Origin: Pyrus communis
Taxonomy: Eukaryota; Streptophyta; Magnoliopsida; Rosales; Rosaceae
Length of the DNA stretch: 64,000 bases
Reading direction: 5' to 3'
Assembly: GCF_963583255.1 (NCBI RefSeq)
Contig: NC_084808.1
Coordinates: forward strand, 16,485,725-16,549,724
Positions 32,431-43,462 of this stretch are shown piece after piece. Both the position numbers and the translations under genes were made by a program. Every line of letters starts with the position of its first letter. Within the stretch, counting starts at the first letter, position 1. Below the pieces are notes generated by a model, which worked only from the letters and a program-made list of their open reading frames with translations, searched no databases and had not been told where the DNA came from.

Positions 32431-33132
32431 TCCAAGAATTTGCACAAATTGATATACTAGTTCAAACTCTTATCTACTTGTATAAATTTATAAACTAAAA
32501 GGCTCTTTTGACAAATTTTTCTGATTTATTTTTAAATAATCTTCATCCTAAAGGCCAATAATATGTTGGAAGCATGATTCATGAATAGTCAATTCTCTGT
32601 TTTATCTAAGCACAGAGCACCCTTTTATCCCGATCCTATACGTATATATGGTCTGAAGAAAAAGATACATTTGCTCGACAAATTAAGCGGATAAACTCCC
32701 ACTTTGAAAAATATTTGCTTGACTCGACTGCTTATAAGTAGTTACAATAATCATTCATATTGCTGAGTCCAATAGCACAGAGTTATAACTAAGCGGTACA
32801 TTCACTAAGTGGAATCCATCAAGGTGGGTAAGGGCCACAACCATTAATTTGGAGTATCATAGTAACCACACTCTATGGTTCTCAAGAGTAGAGCACCCCA
32901 CTCCCTATGTTTGGGTAGCAAACCACAAATTGACTATGTTGTATTTAAAGAATAATCAGCTGTAAAATAAAACAAATAAACGTTTGATAATTTGTATGCT
33001 TAAAATTGTGAGTATAGTAAAAATCCTATATAAATGAGTAATTTTGAAGAAGTTATTAACGTATCGATAAATAAATATTTATTAACTTATAAAAAAAAAA
33101 AAGTTTTTATGAACAAACTATCTTATTACACT

Positions 33133-33275
33133 AAGGGGAGCGGGATTGACTTAACCTCACAATGGGTTAGCAATAATTTAGTTCAAATTCGTTTTTTACT
33201 ATAATCGAATTTAAAACCTTTCACTTACAAGTAAAGAGGAATACCACTAGACCGTAGTAAAATCCATATAGACCC
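33133..33275 (-). repeat. SINE-like copy, reverse orientation (unit 2)
   Basis: Duplicate of the copy at 24492-24635 with a few base changes. Confidence 0.5.
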
Positions 33276-34493
33276 AAATTGGAGAAATAAAACCCTACGC
33301 TACTGGCTCTAACTAATTTTTATAGTGAATTTTCTTATATCGACATGTTTTGAAAAATAGATGTTTTATATAGAAAGATTTTATTCACAGAGTGCTAAGT
33401 GCATGCGAAAGAGAGGCTAATAACTAATGAAAGCAAAAATGACCATGAAAAACAAAAGCTGCAAGAAACAATGGAAGTCCGGCAAGTAGATACCTGCAAA
33501 TGCTATTGTACTAGGGTGTGATTCGTGACATCGTTCAAAGTCGTCTCGTGCTATGTGAGTCTGCCACAACCATGATTCATAATTTACAAATTAAGCGGAC
33601 GGAGTTTCACATCGGAAAGCATTTGCCTAGCACAGAACGGATGCTTATAAGAAGTTCTACTAAATATTAATGTTGCCGAGCTCAGTAGCATAGACCTGTA
33701 ACTAAGTAGAGCATTTAAGTGATAGATACTGATGGAGTTTGAGTTAGGTTGGGTAAAGGTGTTTAAATTTTGTACACAAACCACCATTTATGGAGCGTGT
33801 GATCATACCAAGCACGTCATATGTTGCACGAGTTATTAGGACGCCTCTCTAAAAGTGGGTAGCAAACCAACAAAGAAGTCAACAGACGGTTTAAATGGGA
33901 TTCAACAGCCAGCGGCTGCCCAGATCCTACAGATGATGATGCCTTTACCAAGCGTACTGCCCGGCTCAACTTCCCCATCTTACAACCACTTTTTTGCCCA
34001 CTCGTCCTAAATTTTTTCTAGTTTATGGTTGAAATCTTTACAGCTTTTCATTGGAATGGAATTGCGAAACTGGGTTTCAGCTTTTGAATGCAAAGTTTGC
34101 AAGATCTTGCCAACTTGATGTGGCTATCTCTTGATTTTGGGTGTTTTTTTTTCTTTCTAAATTTCTTTTCTACATCCCAGAAATACATGCTTCGAACTTG
34201 GCACCTAGTTCAATAGTCTGGAAGAGAATACCGCTAAATTAATAGCTAGTTGGTTGCATACGTCTTGAATTTGAGTTTTTATTCCAAATGATTTTTTTTC
34301 CTACCACTTGAGCAGTAATGAACAGATTTTACTCACTATGATACAAAAATTACGAGTAGGGACACGTGCCCGAAAATGCCAGATACATGATATTTATTGA
34401 CAGGTACATAATAAATACTTAGACACGGCAATAATTCGACTCTAACCCTTGCCTTCCCTACATGAGATGAAAGCCAAAAGAGTTCCTCGCGAT

Positions 34494-37400
34494 TCATCTT
34501 GCTCTGACTGGGGGAGCCGATGATCCATTATCGGAGACGTCAAAAAACAAATCATCACTCTTACTCAAGGCATAGACAATATCCACCATAGTTGGCCTTT
34601 TTGAAGGATCTTTATGCAAACAAGCAATGGCAACAGTCACAACATTCAGTATGCTCTCCACTGAGCATGACTCCGAGAAAACTTCAGTGTCCACCCACTC
34701 CCTGAGTTTCCTTGCCTTCTCTTCCTCATTTCCCTCCAAAATCCTACCAGCACTTGCCCACAAAACATTTCCATCTTCATCAATCGCCTCCTTCCCCGAA
34801 ACGAGCTCTAATAACACCACTCCAAAAGAGAAAACATCCATTTTCGTTGACACCACCCCGTCAGCTAGATACTCTGGTGCAATGTAGCCTTGAGTTCCAA
34901 CAATGTGCATTGTTATGGCATTGCAACCAGTCTTTGCTAGCCCAAAATTGGCTATTTTGGCTCTCATGTTCGAATCTAAGAGAATATTGCTGCTCTTGAT
35001 GTCTTTGTGCACAACCCTCGGCCTAGTGTGCTCGTGAATGTATTGGAGACCGTTTGCAACGTCGATAGCAACTTGCAGCCTTGTCTTCCAACTCAATTTT
35101 TCATTCTTGTTTTCATGCAGCCATGAATAAAGAGAACCATTTTCGACATACTCGTAAATTAGATAGCAAGAATCATCCTCCGAGTCTATGCAGAAACCCT
35201 CTAGCTTCACCAAACTGCCATGGTTTACCTTCAAAATTCGAAAAGCCAGTATTTTGTCAATTATAATTCAAAATTGTGCACATAATTACATACTAATCAT
35301 GTTTCAAAAGTAATTAAAGTACCCTATGCAAAGTAGTTAAAATGTCTGCTAATAACAGTATATTGGAAGTCATCAAAGTTTTTCAGTTCCAAGTATGAGA
35401 AGCAATCTCATATGCACCCCAGTAGAAGTAAAATCTTCAATGTTCTTTTCTTTTTAAGGAAAACCCGATAAATATTCTAAACTACTCGATGAATGATATA
35501 TATTCTAAACTGCTCTAATCTACGTTAAATTCTGGATAAAAAAGAAAAGAGAGAAGAAAGTAAATGTTGTGTTTAACCTCACCAAACCTATTAAAATAAC
35601 ATGAAAAATGATTCCAACAACTGGATGGACCCGGCAATACTCTCCAACAAACAACTGAACTAAATAGAATGACTAAAAACCAAATTGTAAGGCTGCACAT
35701 TTGGAAGTTTCTGCACATGGTTCACTTTGTTATCTTTCACCTAATACTTCATTTAACTTTTGATTTACTGTGACGATATTTTAAATTACTCTCTAATTTA
35801 CAAGAAGAGAATTCAAATTTAAGAAGATAGTGCAAGCCAACTAATTTAACACACGCTTCTACTTTTATTTGACTTCTTTGACACCCAATAACGCAATTTT
35901 TTACTTCATTCTTTATCCTTTTGGGATATGCATGATAATACATTATATCTATCTATCTAGAAAGCTCATTACCATTTGCCAAAAACTTTGGTCTAAATTT
36001 TAGAAATACATCATCTATGGCTACATTCAAAGGCTCTACATTTGAATATCCATTTAATTGGGCCACAAATGCGACACCACTGACGGCAGACATTTTTCCC
36101 AGCATTATTTTCTTCCTAAGAATGCTTTAAACACAATTAATATCTAAAGCTTCCTGCCAAACAAGATATTCTATTATAAAAACTTAAAAAACTTAGTAAG
36201 CAGACAAGTCGCATTGCCAGATTACCTAAATCATATCATATATTAGCAGTAATTAATTGAATATTGCAACAGATCAGTTTTATAATGAGGCTTCTCAAGA
36301 GCTGTCCTAGTCTGAATCCTTTATCTTTTGGAATGTTTCAACCTTTGGCTCAAACAAGTCTGCATCTTCTACCATCTGTGCGTTTTTTCTTGAATACACT
36401 AAAGTTTCCACACAATTTGCATAAAATCTGACAGTCCTCGGCCACTCAGTCTAAGTTGTCGGATAATCCAACGGTCAAATATGTGTAAGGCATTGAGAGT
36501 GCCTGTAGGTATTCAAGAAAAATCGCTATTTGTGACCTTGTTCTTGTCCCTCCAGCCAAAACATGCTTACGAACATTAAACTGCACTAATTAATAATTAA
36601 AAGAGAACAACCTTCATAAACGCCATGTTCTTGCTTAAGTAAGAAGTTTTGCTTAAACTGAAGGAGGAGAATCATTTAAATGAGCCGACACCGCGTAATT
36701 TGACAATGGTTCATATCCGAAACAACGTTTCACAACGTTTGTTTAGGTTTCATTTATTTTATTACTTTTTAGAATATAAATCTAAATGCTAAAACAATGT
36801 GATTTCGACCATGAACATAATATTCCACACAGAAAATAATAAGTAAAAGATCCTATGATCTATATATCAATTCACACTTGGCTAGCCCTTATTCACAACT
36901 TTCAAATTTGTATCGTGGATAGCTAGTTTGGTAAAAGATCCTATGATCTATATATCAAGTACCTAAAAATTAAGAAACAAAAACAGAGAAGAAAAGAAGA
37001 AGGTGAAATACCTTTTGCAAAATCTTGAGCTCCTCGTAGGCATTCCACTTCATCTTCTTGATGGCATAGAAATCTCCATTAATGGAGCCTTTATACACGG
37101 ACCCTTCAATCAAGCTACTTTCTCTGAACCCATCTGTGGCCTCTCTCAACTCTTCAATCCCAAACACTTTGTACTTGTCCAAGCAATCCGAAACATCCGC
37201 CAACAAACCCACCTCCATTTCCTTCGCCCTCTCCGACCCCTGCTTGCTCTTGTACAGAACCTTATTCTCCTCATCTCCCTTCCCACCAATCTTCTTCTTC
37301 AGCAATCCGTCTCTGTAAATCAAAAACCCGACAACGAAAATCAGCACAAGTCCGGTAATTCCCAGCCCAATTGCCAGCCCTCTGATCACTCCTTTCCTCT

Positions 37401-38154
37401 CTGTCTTCCCAGACGGTGCAGCAGAAGGAACAACAGTGGGTTGGGAGAGTACTGGAAGGCGAGCCACCGGCACGAAAACCGTGTCAAAAGGCTGGATGTT
37501 GTTGCCGTTTAAATCGGTTATGGCCTTTGCTTGCACCCCGAAAAATGAAGCAACGGTCGAGATGTTGTCAGACGGCCGGAAAACGTACGAGATGAGGTAA
37601 TTGGTTCCGTTTCCGACCTGGGTTTTGTTGGGGCACTTGCAGAAGATGGGAAAATAGGCGGTGACGCCGATGGTTAGGTTGGTGGCGACCAGATCAGGGT
37701 TTACGAGCTCGACGGACTGGTAGGTGGTGAGGTTTTGGAAGTTGTGGGTGGAGATCTGGTAGAAAGTGTCGCCGGCTTTGATGGTGAAGGAGATATTGGC
37801 GTAGGAAATGGAGATGGAGGAGTTGGGGGACTTGCAGGAGCATGAGAGGGGGACGAAGAGGGGTTGGCCGGCGACAAGGGAGGCATTCGGGGAGGAGATG
37901 TTGCTGGGGTTGGAGATCATGAGGCGGCTGACTTGGAAGAGGTCTCCGATGGCGGCGAGGTCGAGGAAGTCGGGGGAGAGGGCTCGGTACAAGGCGTAGG
38001 TCTGGCATGGGTCGGCGGTTTGGTTGGCTGTGGCTGAGCAGGTGTATCCTTCTGTGCTCGGATCTTGAGCTTCTGCATGGCGGAGGAGGTGGTGGCAGCT
38101 GAGAAAGAAGAAGCAGAGCAGGGCGGAGGAGACGTTCAGAGTTTTGGTTCTCAT
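34494..38154 (-). CDS. LysM receptor-like (pseudo)kinase, LYK4/LYK5 type
   Basis: Two exons, 38154-37012 and 35228-34494, joined in phase 0: 625 residues. Signal peptide about 1-29; extracellular region with three LysM domains (about 51-103, 118-168, 187-230) and the linking CxC pairs 'SCSCK' and 'FCKCP'; transmembrane helix about 258-280; cytoplasmic kinase-like domain. The ATP-binding Lys is in 'YAIKKMKW', but the Gly-rich loop is degenerate ('LIEGSVYKG'). The catalytic loop is 'VVHKDIKSSNILL', and DFG is NFG ('KIANFGLAK', codon AAT at 34947-34949). Loss of the DFG Asp means a likely pseudokinase, as described for Arabidopsis LYK4/LYK5, which perceive chitin with CERK1. Ligand and partner here are inferred. 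The 1783-bp intron includes the right edge of the duplication. The start is the first ATG, 50 bases from a TATA box. Confidence 0.93.
36846..36958. repeat. Short direct repeat in LYK intron
   Basis: 'AAAGATCCTATGATCTATAT' occurs at about 36847 and 36934, in near-identical 27-base copies about 87 bases apart. Confidence 0.7.
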
Positions 38155-38410
38155 ATTTTCTGGTTTTTTGTTTTTACGCTGAATGGCTTCCGATGTGTGC
38201 GTATATAAGTTGGCGGGTCTCGCTATAGATAATGAAACAACTAAATAATAATAATAAGTGTAGCATTATTTCGTATTTAGAATTAAAAAAGCATTATAGT
38301 CAAAGACGCTTCCGTAGAGTTTCGTCTATTTTCCATGGTCTATTTTCCTACTGGTCCTACCACATGCATTTTTCCAACTAACACATATTTCTAGTCAACC
38401 AGGTCAATGG
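38155..38410 (-). promoter_or_regulatory. LYK promoter: TATA box and W-box cores
   Basis: On the minus strand CTTATATAC (about 38201-38209) is a good TATA box about 50 bases before the ATG, so the 5' leader is short. Further upstream are TTGACC (38407-38402) and TTGACT (38398-38393), W-box cores bound by WRKY factors, and another AGTCAA near 38298. W-boxes suit a defence receptor; regulation is inference. Confidence 0.5.
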
Positions 38411-39174
38411 GCGTGGCCATCACTCCATAATCCCTCTCTCCCTGATTTCTTCCGATCAAGTGGTTATACAAGATTGGATTTCTGATCAGAACATTAAGGC
38501 GCAATCTACTGAATTATTAGGATGGCTGTAATTTAGCCTGTTAACGAGGTCATTACCACGTGACGTTCAAGTTCGTGCTAGTGCGATTAATATTCAATAA
38601 TAACTATTTTTTTAACTTATTCAAGGGGGAACACTACAAATTGCTTCCCCTAGAAAGGGGTTGAGGTTGTGAACACTGAGGTGATAGGACAAGGAAAGGA
38701 AAAATATCTGCGACAAAATTCAAGTCGCGCATTAATGTTTGACAGGAGAGGCCAAGTGCGTTGCCGTTTGGTTTGGGACGGATCGCACAACAGATTGATA
38801 TTCTTACAAAACGCGATCAGGTTTGAAACCTCACACTTCCATCCAGTGTTTGACTAAGTGTACATAGTATGTTTTAAAAGTCAAAGTCATCGTACAATGT
38901 CGATTCCAGAAGCCAAATGAAAAACTGAGACCTGGCACTGGCAGCCACACAGGTTGTCTTCCAACGCATGATGATTTAGAGGTAGAGTACAAATGATAAA
39001 CAATTAGGCCTTGTTTAATGCGTGGGATTCGTTTGAATTGGATAATTCTCTAGATTCAACAAATATTAAGTGATCTGTGAACATTTTGACTAAGTGAAGG
39101 TAAAAGATAAATTCGTCACAAAAATAACTTATTTATTCAAATCCTATCAATTTTGTGTAGATAAATTGTGCAAG
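38411..39174. other. Intergenic upstream of LYK, no gene recognised
   Basis: No convincing coding region or RNA. A 62-codon open frame at 38669-38857 has no recognisable family and lies next to repeat DNA. Confidence 0.5.
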
Positions 39175-39539
39175 TGTACATCCACTTCTTCATTCGAAAT
39201 TGATTGAATCTTTAATCTAATTTAACCCAGTAAGCCAATCATATACACCAAATGAGGTCCAACTCTTGACAAATATGACCCTTATAGCTTCTTGAGCCTA
39301 ACTATTACTGCACTCGATTGTTAATGATACTAGTCGAGTGGAATTTTTTTCTGTCTATAAATTATTTTTAAATGCTTCTCACTAATAATTGTTAGAGAGA
39401 AGTCAAGTGAGTAGTCATTTAACAGCGATATGCACCATGATGAGCTACATTATATCTTTTATACACCATCCAATAATACATGACAAAATTGAAAGAGGAC
39501 TAAATCAATCGCCATATACCTTTCATGCTCAAGTTGGCT

Positions 39540-40371
39540 GAGAACTTGAGAGTTGGGTGCGTGTTACTCACGATTCAATGACTGGAAATAAGATGAAGGT
39601 GCAACATATATGGAAGAAGGTTCATGCATAATTTGTCGAGCTGATTCAAGGCATATCTCGGATTGAGCAATTTCTGGTGAGTAGGTACAATCAGTTGCAT
39701 AAAGATTTAAAAGCTTGGCAAGAAGCCATCACAAAAGAGGGAGGAATTTATTGAAGTGGTGATAATTAATCTAACCAATATGGTATTAATATTTATTATT
39801 AATAAATAAAAAATGTAATTAATATGTCATTATTTTGACCTTTGTTATGTAAATTTAATGTTGTTTCACAATTTTTTTTCAACAACTACAAGCACAAATG
39901 TAGTTCAATCTTGATAACAAGAAATCATTCACAAGGCATGAATGTTGAAACATTGTGAAGCATACTCCAAAGTACCAAGTTTTGCCTAGTGGTCCACAAG
40001 TTAAGTTGAATGAGACTCCATTGCACGAGCCAACTACTGAAGAGTCGTCATTGAAGACCCAAGAAACACTGAGGCATATTGGTAAGAAAAGAGCTGGAAG
40101 AGGGTGTTCGTCGAAGAATGATTATTCTAAGATAGTTGAGGAAATGGCTCGCCAACATGCAATGAATATAGAGCAAGGAAGGTTATCTTATGAGCAAGAC
40201 AGGGCTAGAGATAAAACAAAAGCGAGAGAAATGGAGTTTCCTCTTCTTCTTTTATCTTATTTATTTATTTATTTTGAGGTAACAAAATGTAATAGGCAAG
40301 AAATACAAGAGGAGAAGGATTGTGATACCATGTCCCAACACCTCGATGATATGTCACATATTTAAAATGTT
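39540..40371 (+). pseudogene. Second Harbinger ORF2 relic (SANT / NAM-associated type)
   Basis: First exon remnant: 'ESWVRVTHDSMTGNKMKV', then a stop, 'FVELIQGISRIEQFLVSRY' and 'LHKDLKAWQEAITKEGG', the trihelix pattern. After a probable intron, 39920-40365 reads 'KKSFTRHEC*NIVKHTPKY', 'SSKNDYSKIVEEMARQ' and an Arg/Glu coiled coil, collinear with ORF2 of the intact element at 29576-30920. Several stops; the TGA at about 39945 matches the one in the other copy. Confidence 0.75.
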
Positions 40372-40416
40372 TTTGGAAAAACGAGGAAGTTCCATACATT
40401 CCAAGGGAAGACGAAA

Positions 40417-40762
40417 CGAGCCATATTGATTTTATCCCCTAGGTTAAATGCTGTTAAGATTGTTGAAATTAATTATGTTTGTTATAATGCTGTGTTTTTT
40501 CCTTGTATTTGAAATAATTTATTGGAATTCAACAATTGTTTTATTTTAAAAGCATTAAAAAAAATTGTGAATAGTACTTACCATTGTCACGAGCCATATT
40601 GATTTTATCCCCTAAGTTAAATGCTATTAAGATTGTTGAAATTAATTATGTTTGTTATAATGCTGTGTTTTTTCCTTGTATTTGAAATAATTTATTGGAA
40701 TTCAACAATTATTTTATTTTAAAAGCATTAAAAAAAAATTGTGAATAGTACTTACCATTGTC
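40417..40762. repeat. 173-bp tandem duplication
   Basis: 'CGAGCCATATTGATTTTATC' starts both copies (40417 and 40590); they are nearly identical through 'GAATAGTACTTACCATTGTC', differing at a handful of bases and one A-run. Confidence 0.9.
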
Positions 40763-41001
40763 ATTTTTCAAACAAGTGGAGTTGCATAAAGGCAAGTGCT
40801 ATTCAAAATGAATAGTTAGGGCAACTTACATGCCTTTACCCTCCTAAAACGGGTGGACTTGCTCGTGTCTATTCCAATCCTTCCAATCTTGAGGAGATTA
40901 GGAGGGACAAGTTTTTGTCATAATTAATTCATCTTATACCTTCACTTAGACAAACTATGTAAGTTGGCATCCATTCCATATTGATTGAATCTATTAAGGA
41001 G

Positions 41002-41140
41002 TAATGCTAGGAAGATTAAATGACATGGAAATTGATGATTGGATTATTATTTAAGCGTTGATAAACGTACTCATTTCCTATTGGTAACGCATCATTTAGT
41101 TTATAAATTTTGTCTAAAAATTTAATTTCCCCAGCATACT
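41002..41140. mobile_element. MITE, diverged copy a
   Basis: Begins 'TAATGCTAGGAAGATTAAAT' and ends with a reverse-complement-like 'AATTTCCCCAGCATA'. Small palindromic non-coding element, same family as copies at 41313 and 41950. Confidence 0.55.
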
Positions 41141-41312
41141 CATCTAGTAAGTTATCTAATCTAAACCATAAAATGAATCTTATACACCAAGTGAGGCCGC
41201 AATCTTGACAAATATGACCTTTATAGCCACTTTTAAAGAGAACCTCTTGGACCTAACTATCATTGCACTCGACCATTATGAACAGTAGGCGAGTTGATTA
41301 TTTTTTTCTTAG

Positions 41313-41480
41313 GTAATGCTAGGCAGACTTAATTTGTAAACTAAATTTGCAAATTAAATGATGTTCACCAATAAGAAATAAGCACGTTAATCAACACTTG
41401 AGTAATAATCTAATAATCAACTTTCACATCATTTAATTTACAAAATTGTCTAGAAATTTAGTCGCCCTTCCAATACCCTT
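41313..41480. mobile_element. MITE, copy b
   Basis: Starts 'TAATGCTAGGCAGACTTAAT'; inner 'AATAAGCACGTTAATCAACA' is shared with copy c. Right end 'AAATTTAGTCGCCCTTCCAA' is the inverted counterpart. Flanking host sequence matches the MITE-free copy near 39340. Confidence 0.65.
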
Positions 41481-41949
41481 TTTTCTTCTATAAATTGCTT
41501 TTTAAATGCTTTTCACTAATAATTGTTAGGGAGACTAAGTTAATTGAGTAGTCATTTAAATGCAACATGCACCATGATGAGCTATTCAAAGTGAATAGTA
41601 AGGGCAACTTACATGCCTTTGCTCTCCTAAAACGGGTGGACTTGTTCTTGTCTATTCTAATCCTATCAATCTTGTGGAGATTAAGAGGGGCAAGTTTTCG
41701 TCATAATTAATTCATCTTCTACTTTCACTTGGACAAACTATGTGAGTGGGCACCCACTTCTTCATTCCATATTGATTAAATCTTGTAAGTTATCTAATCT
41801 AAACCACTAAATGAATCCTATACACCAAATGAAGCCAAAATCTTGACAAAGATGAACCTTATAGCTACTTTTAAAGATGAACCTCTTGGACCTAACTATC
41901 ATTGCACTCGACCAACTATTGACTATAGTCGAGGGGATTATTTTTTCTT

Positions 41950-42069
41950 GGATAATGTCAGACAAACTAAATTTGTAAACTAAATTTGTAAACTAAATGA
42001 TGTGTCACAAACAAAAAATAAGCACGTTAATCAACACTTAAGTAATAATCTAATTATCAATTTTGACAT
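41950..42069. mobile_element. MITE copy c, left part (split by the Gypsy element)
   Basis: Same family as copy b ('AATAAGCACGTTAATCAACA'). It breaks off at GACAT and resumes at 54750 with GACATCATTTAGTTTACAAA, ending in 'CTTCCCTCGTATTACC' near 54792. The retrotransposon therefore landed inside this MITE. Confidence 0.75.
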
Positions 42070-42661
42070 TGTCAATGCAAATTTCCGCCGTCTTCAGTCT
42101 TGACGAAAATGCACCTGCAAAACAATCAATACATTTGATCAGAGACCTAAGCCGCACGCTCCCACGAGGTGGGGGGGTTTAGGTCAACAGATCTCCGATG
42201 GTTAAGTTAGTTTCTCTGAGATAGTAAAGTGTTTAGGACTTTTTAAAGCTCTGAAATTTGGTAGAATATGGGGTATTTATAGGGCTAGGGCCGGCCATAT
42301 AGTGTTTAATGGATAGATATTCTCTAAATATTCACAAGATATTTAATAGGAGATAATATCTTGAGATAATCGGGTAATTATCCCTAATTGATTTAAATTA
42401 GGATTACTTACTTGATAGAAGTCAATCTTCAATTAGGAATGAATTAAAGATAGGATTTGGGTAATTAATCCTTATCTTTAATTCTTTACTAAGGGAAGGT
42501 GAGCTGTGGACAGTTGTGTTCAGCTGCTGAGACCTTTAGGGGTGTGAGCTGCGCGTGGGAGCATATGAGAAGCTTGCCCATTTATTGAGGGCAATGTTGT
42601 CTTTCTCGAATAAAGTTCACGTGTCACCTCTGGAATATTTGGGATTATTTTAGGCTCCACA
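42070..42661 (-). repeat. Gypsy 3' LTR
   Basis: On the plus strand begins TGTCAATGCAAATTTCC and ends GGATTATTTTAGGCTCCACA. The downstream LTR given minus-strand orientation. Confidence 0.92.
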
Positions 42662-43462
42662 AATGCCCCTACACCCACTGTGCTGCACACAAGAAAAGGA
42701 TAGTAGGTGTAGGAATCCCAAGCTACTTAGGCTTGTAGAATTGCTTCCCAATTTGAACTTGATCTTCTTTCTTGATTTGGAGATAGACTTCTTCTAGGAA
42801 AAGGAAAATAATTGCCCCCTATACCTATTTAATTCTGCCTTAAGCAGGGGATTAAATAAATTTGGAGAACAATCACTACTCCAACAAGGAAGAGAAGCCA
42901 AAGGAAATTTTTATTCCCCCTCCCCTAGCGTTCTTCTTTTCTTGCCCTTGCAAAGAGTCATCTCTCGTTGTAGTTATTCTTCTTTGTGCCGCACCAAGGT
43001 AAGAAAATTTTGAATTTTCTTTTTCTTGAATTTTTTAGGAGCCTTGGGGCTTGAAAAATTGGCTCGGCGGGGGCTGAGATGGTGAGTGGCGCGTGGCAAG
43101 GAAGCCACAGTGCAACAGGTGGTGTGGCACGGTTAGCAAGTGTGTGGGGGTGCTGAGCTGGGTGAGCCGTGAGGCTCTAGCCCTTTTGAATGTGCTTGGC
43201 GGGGGCCAAGTTAGGTGAAGCAAGTGAGAGGGAGCGAAGGAGACTGGCCGAGAGGCCTTAGGGCCTGCTTAGAGTACGCTAGGAGTAGAGGAAGGAAGAT
43301 GGGTGGAGGTGTGGGCCTCCCCTTCGCTGGGTCGTGCAACTTGGGCCGCATCCATGTTGTTCCTTGTGCATATATATATATATGCATATATCCTTTTTTT
43401 TTTTTTTTTTTGCAAGCTGTCTTCCAAATATTTTTCCTCGTACTATTTGCAAAGACTTTGAG

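Larger units (their letters stand above)
31828..36514. repeat. Tandem duplication, unit 2 (carries intact LYK exon 2)
   Basis: 4687 bases, direct repeat of unit 1. Contains the 3' flank of the LYK gene, exon 2 and most of the intron; the first exon lies just beyond its right edge and was not duplicated. At the site matching the Harbinger insertion, unit 2 reads GAATAC|ACTAAAG while the empty site deduced from unit 1 is GAATAC-TTACAGAC-ACTAAAG. Confidence 0.95.
39175..42069. repeat. Repeated host segments, left of the Gypsy insertion
   Basis: One sequence type recurs three times: near 39270, 41203 and 41842 ('CTTGACAAA(T/G)ATGA', then 'CTAACTAT(C/T)A(T/C)TGCACTCGA'). Two copies hold a MITE, one does not. 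'CTCACTAATAATTGTTAG' and 'ATGATGAGCTA' also recur, and continue beyond the Gypsy at 54830-54910. This is an older repeat array, possibly Harbinger-derived, broken by later insertions. Confidence 0.7.

Noticed and set aside
37003..37512. 169-codon plus-strand ORF opposite LYK
   Set aside because: Shadow of the LysM/transmembrane exon, which has a clear domain structure on the minus strand.
38669..38857. Small protein gene upstream of LYK
   Set aside because: No recognisable family and it borders repeat DNA.
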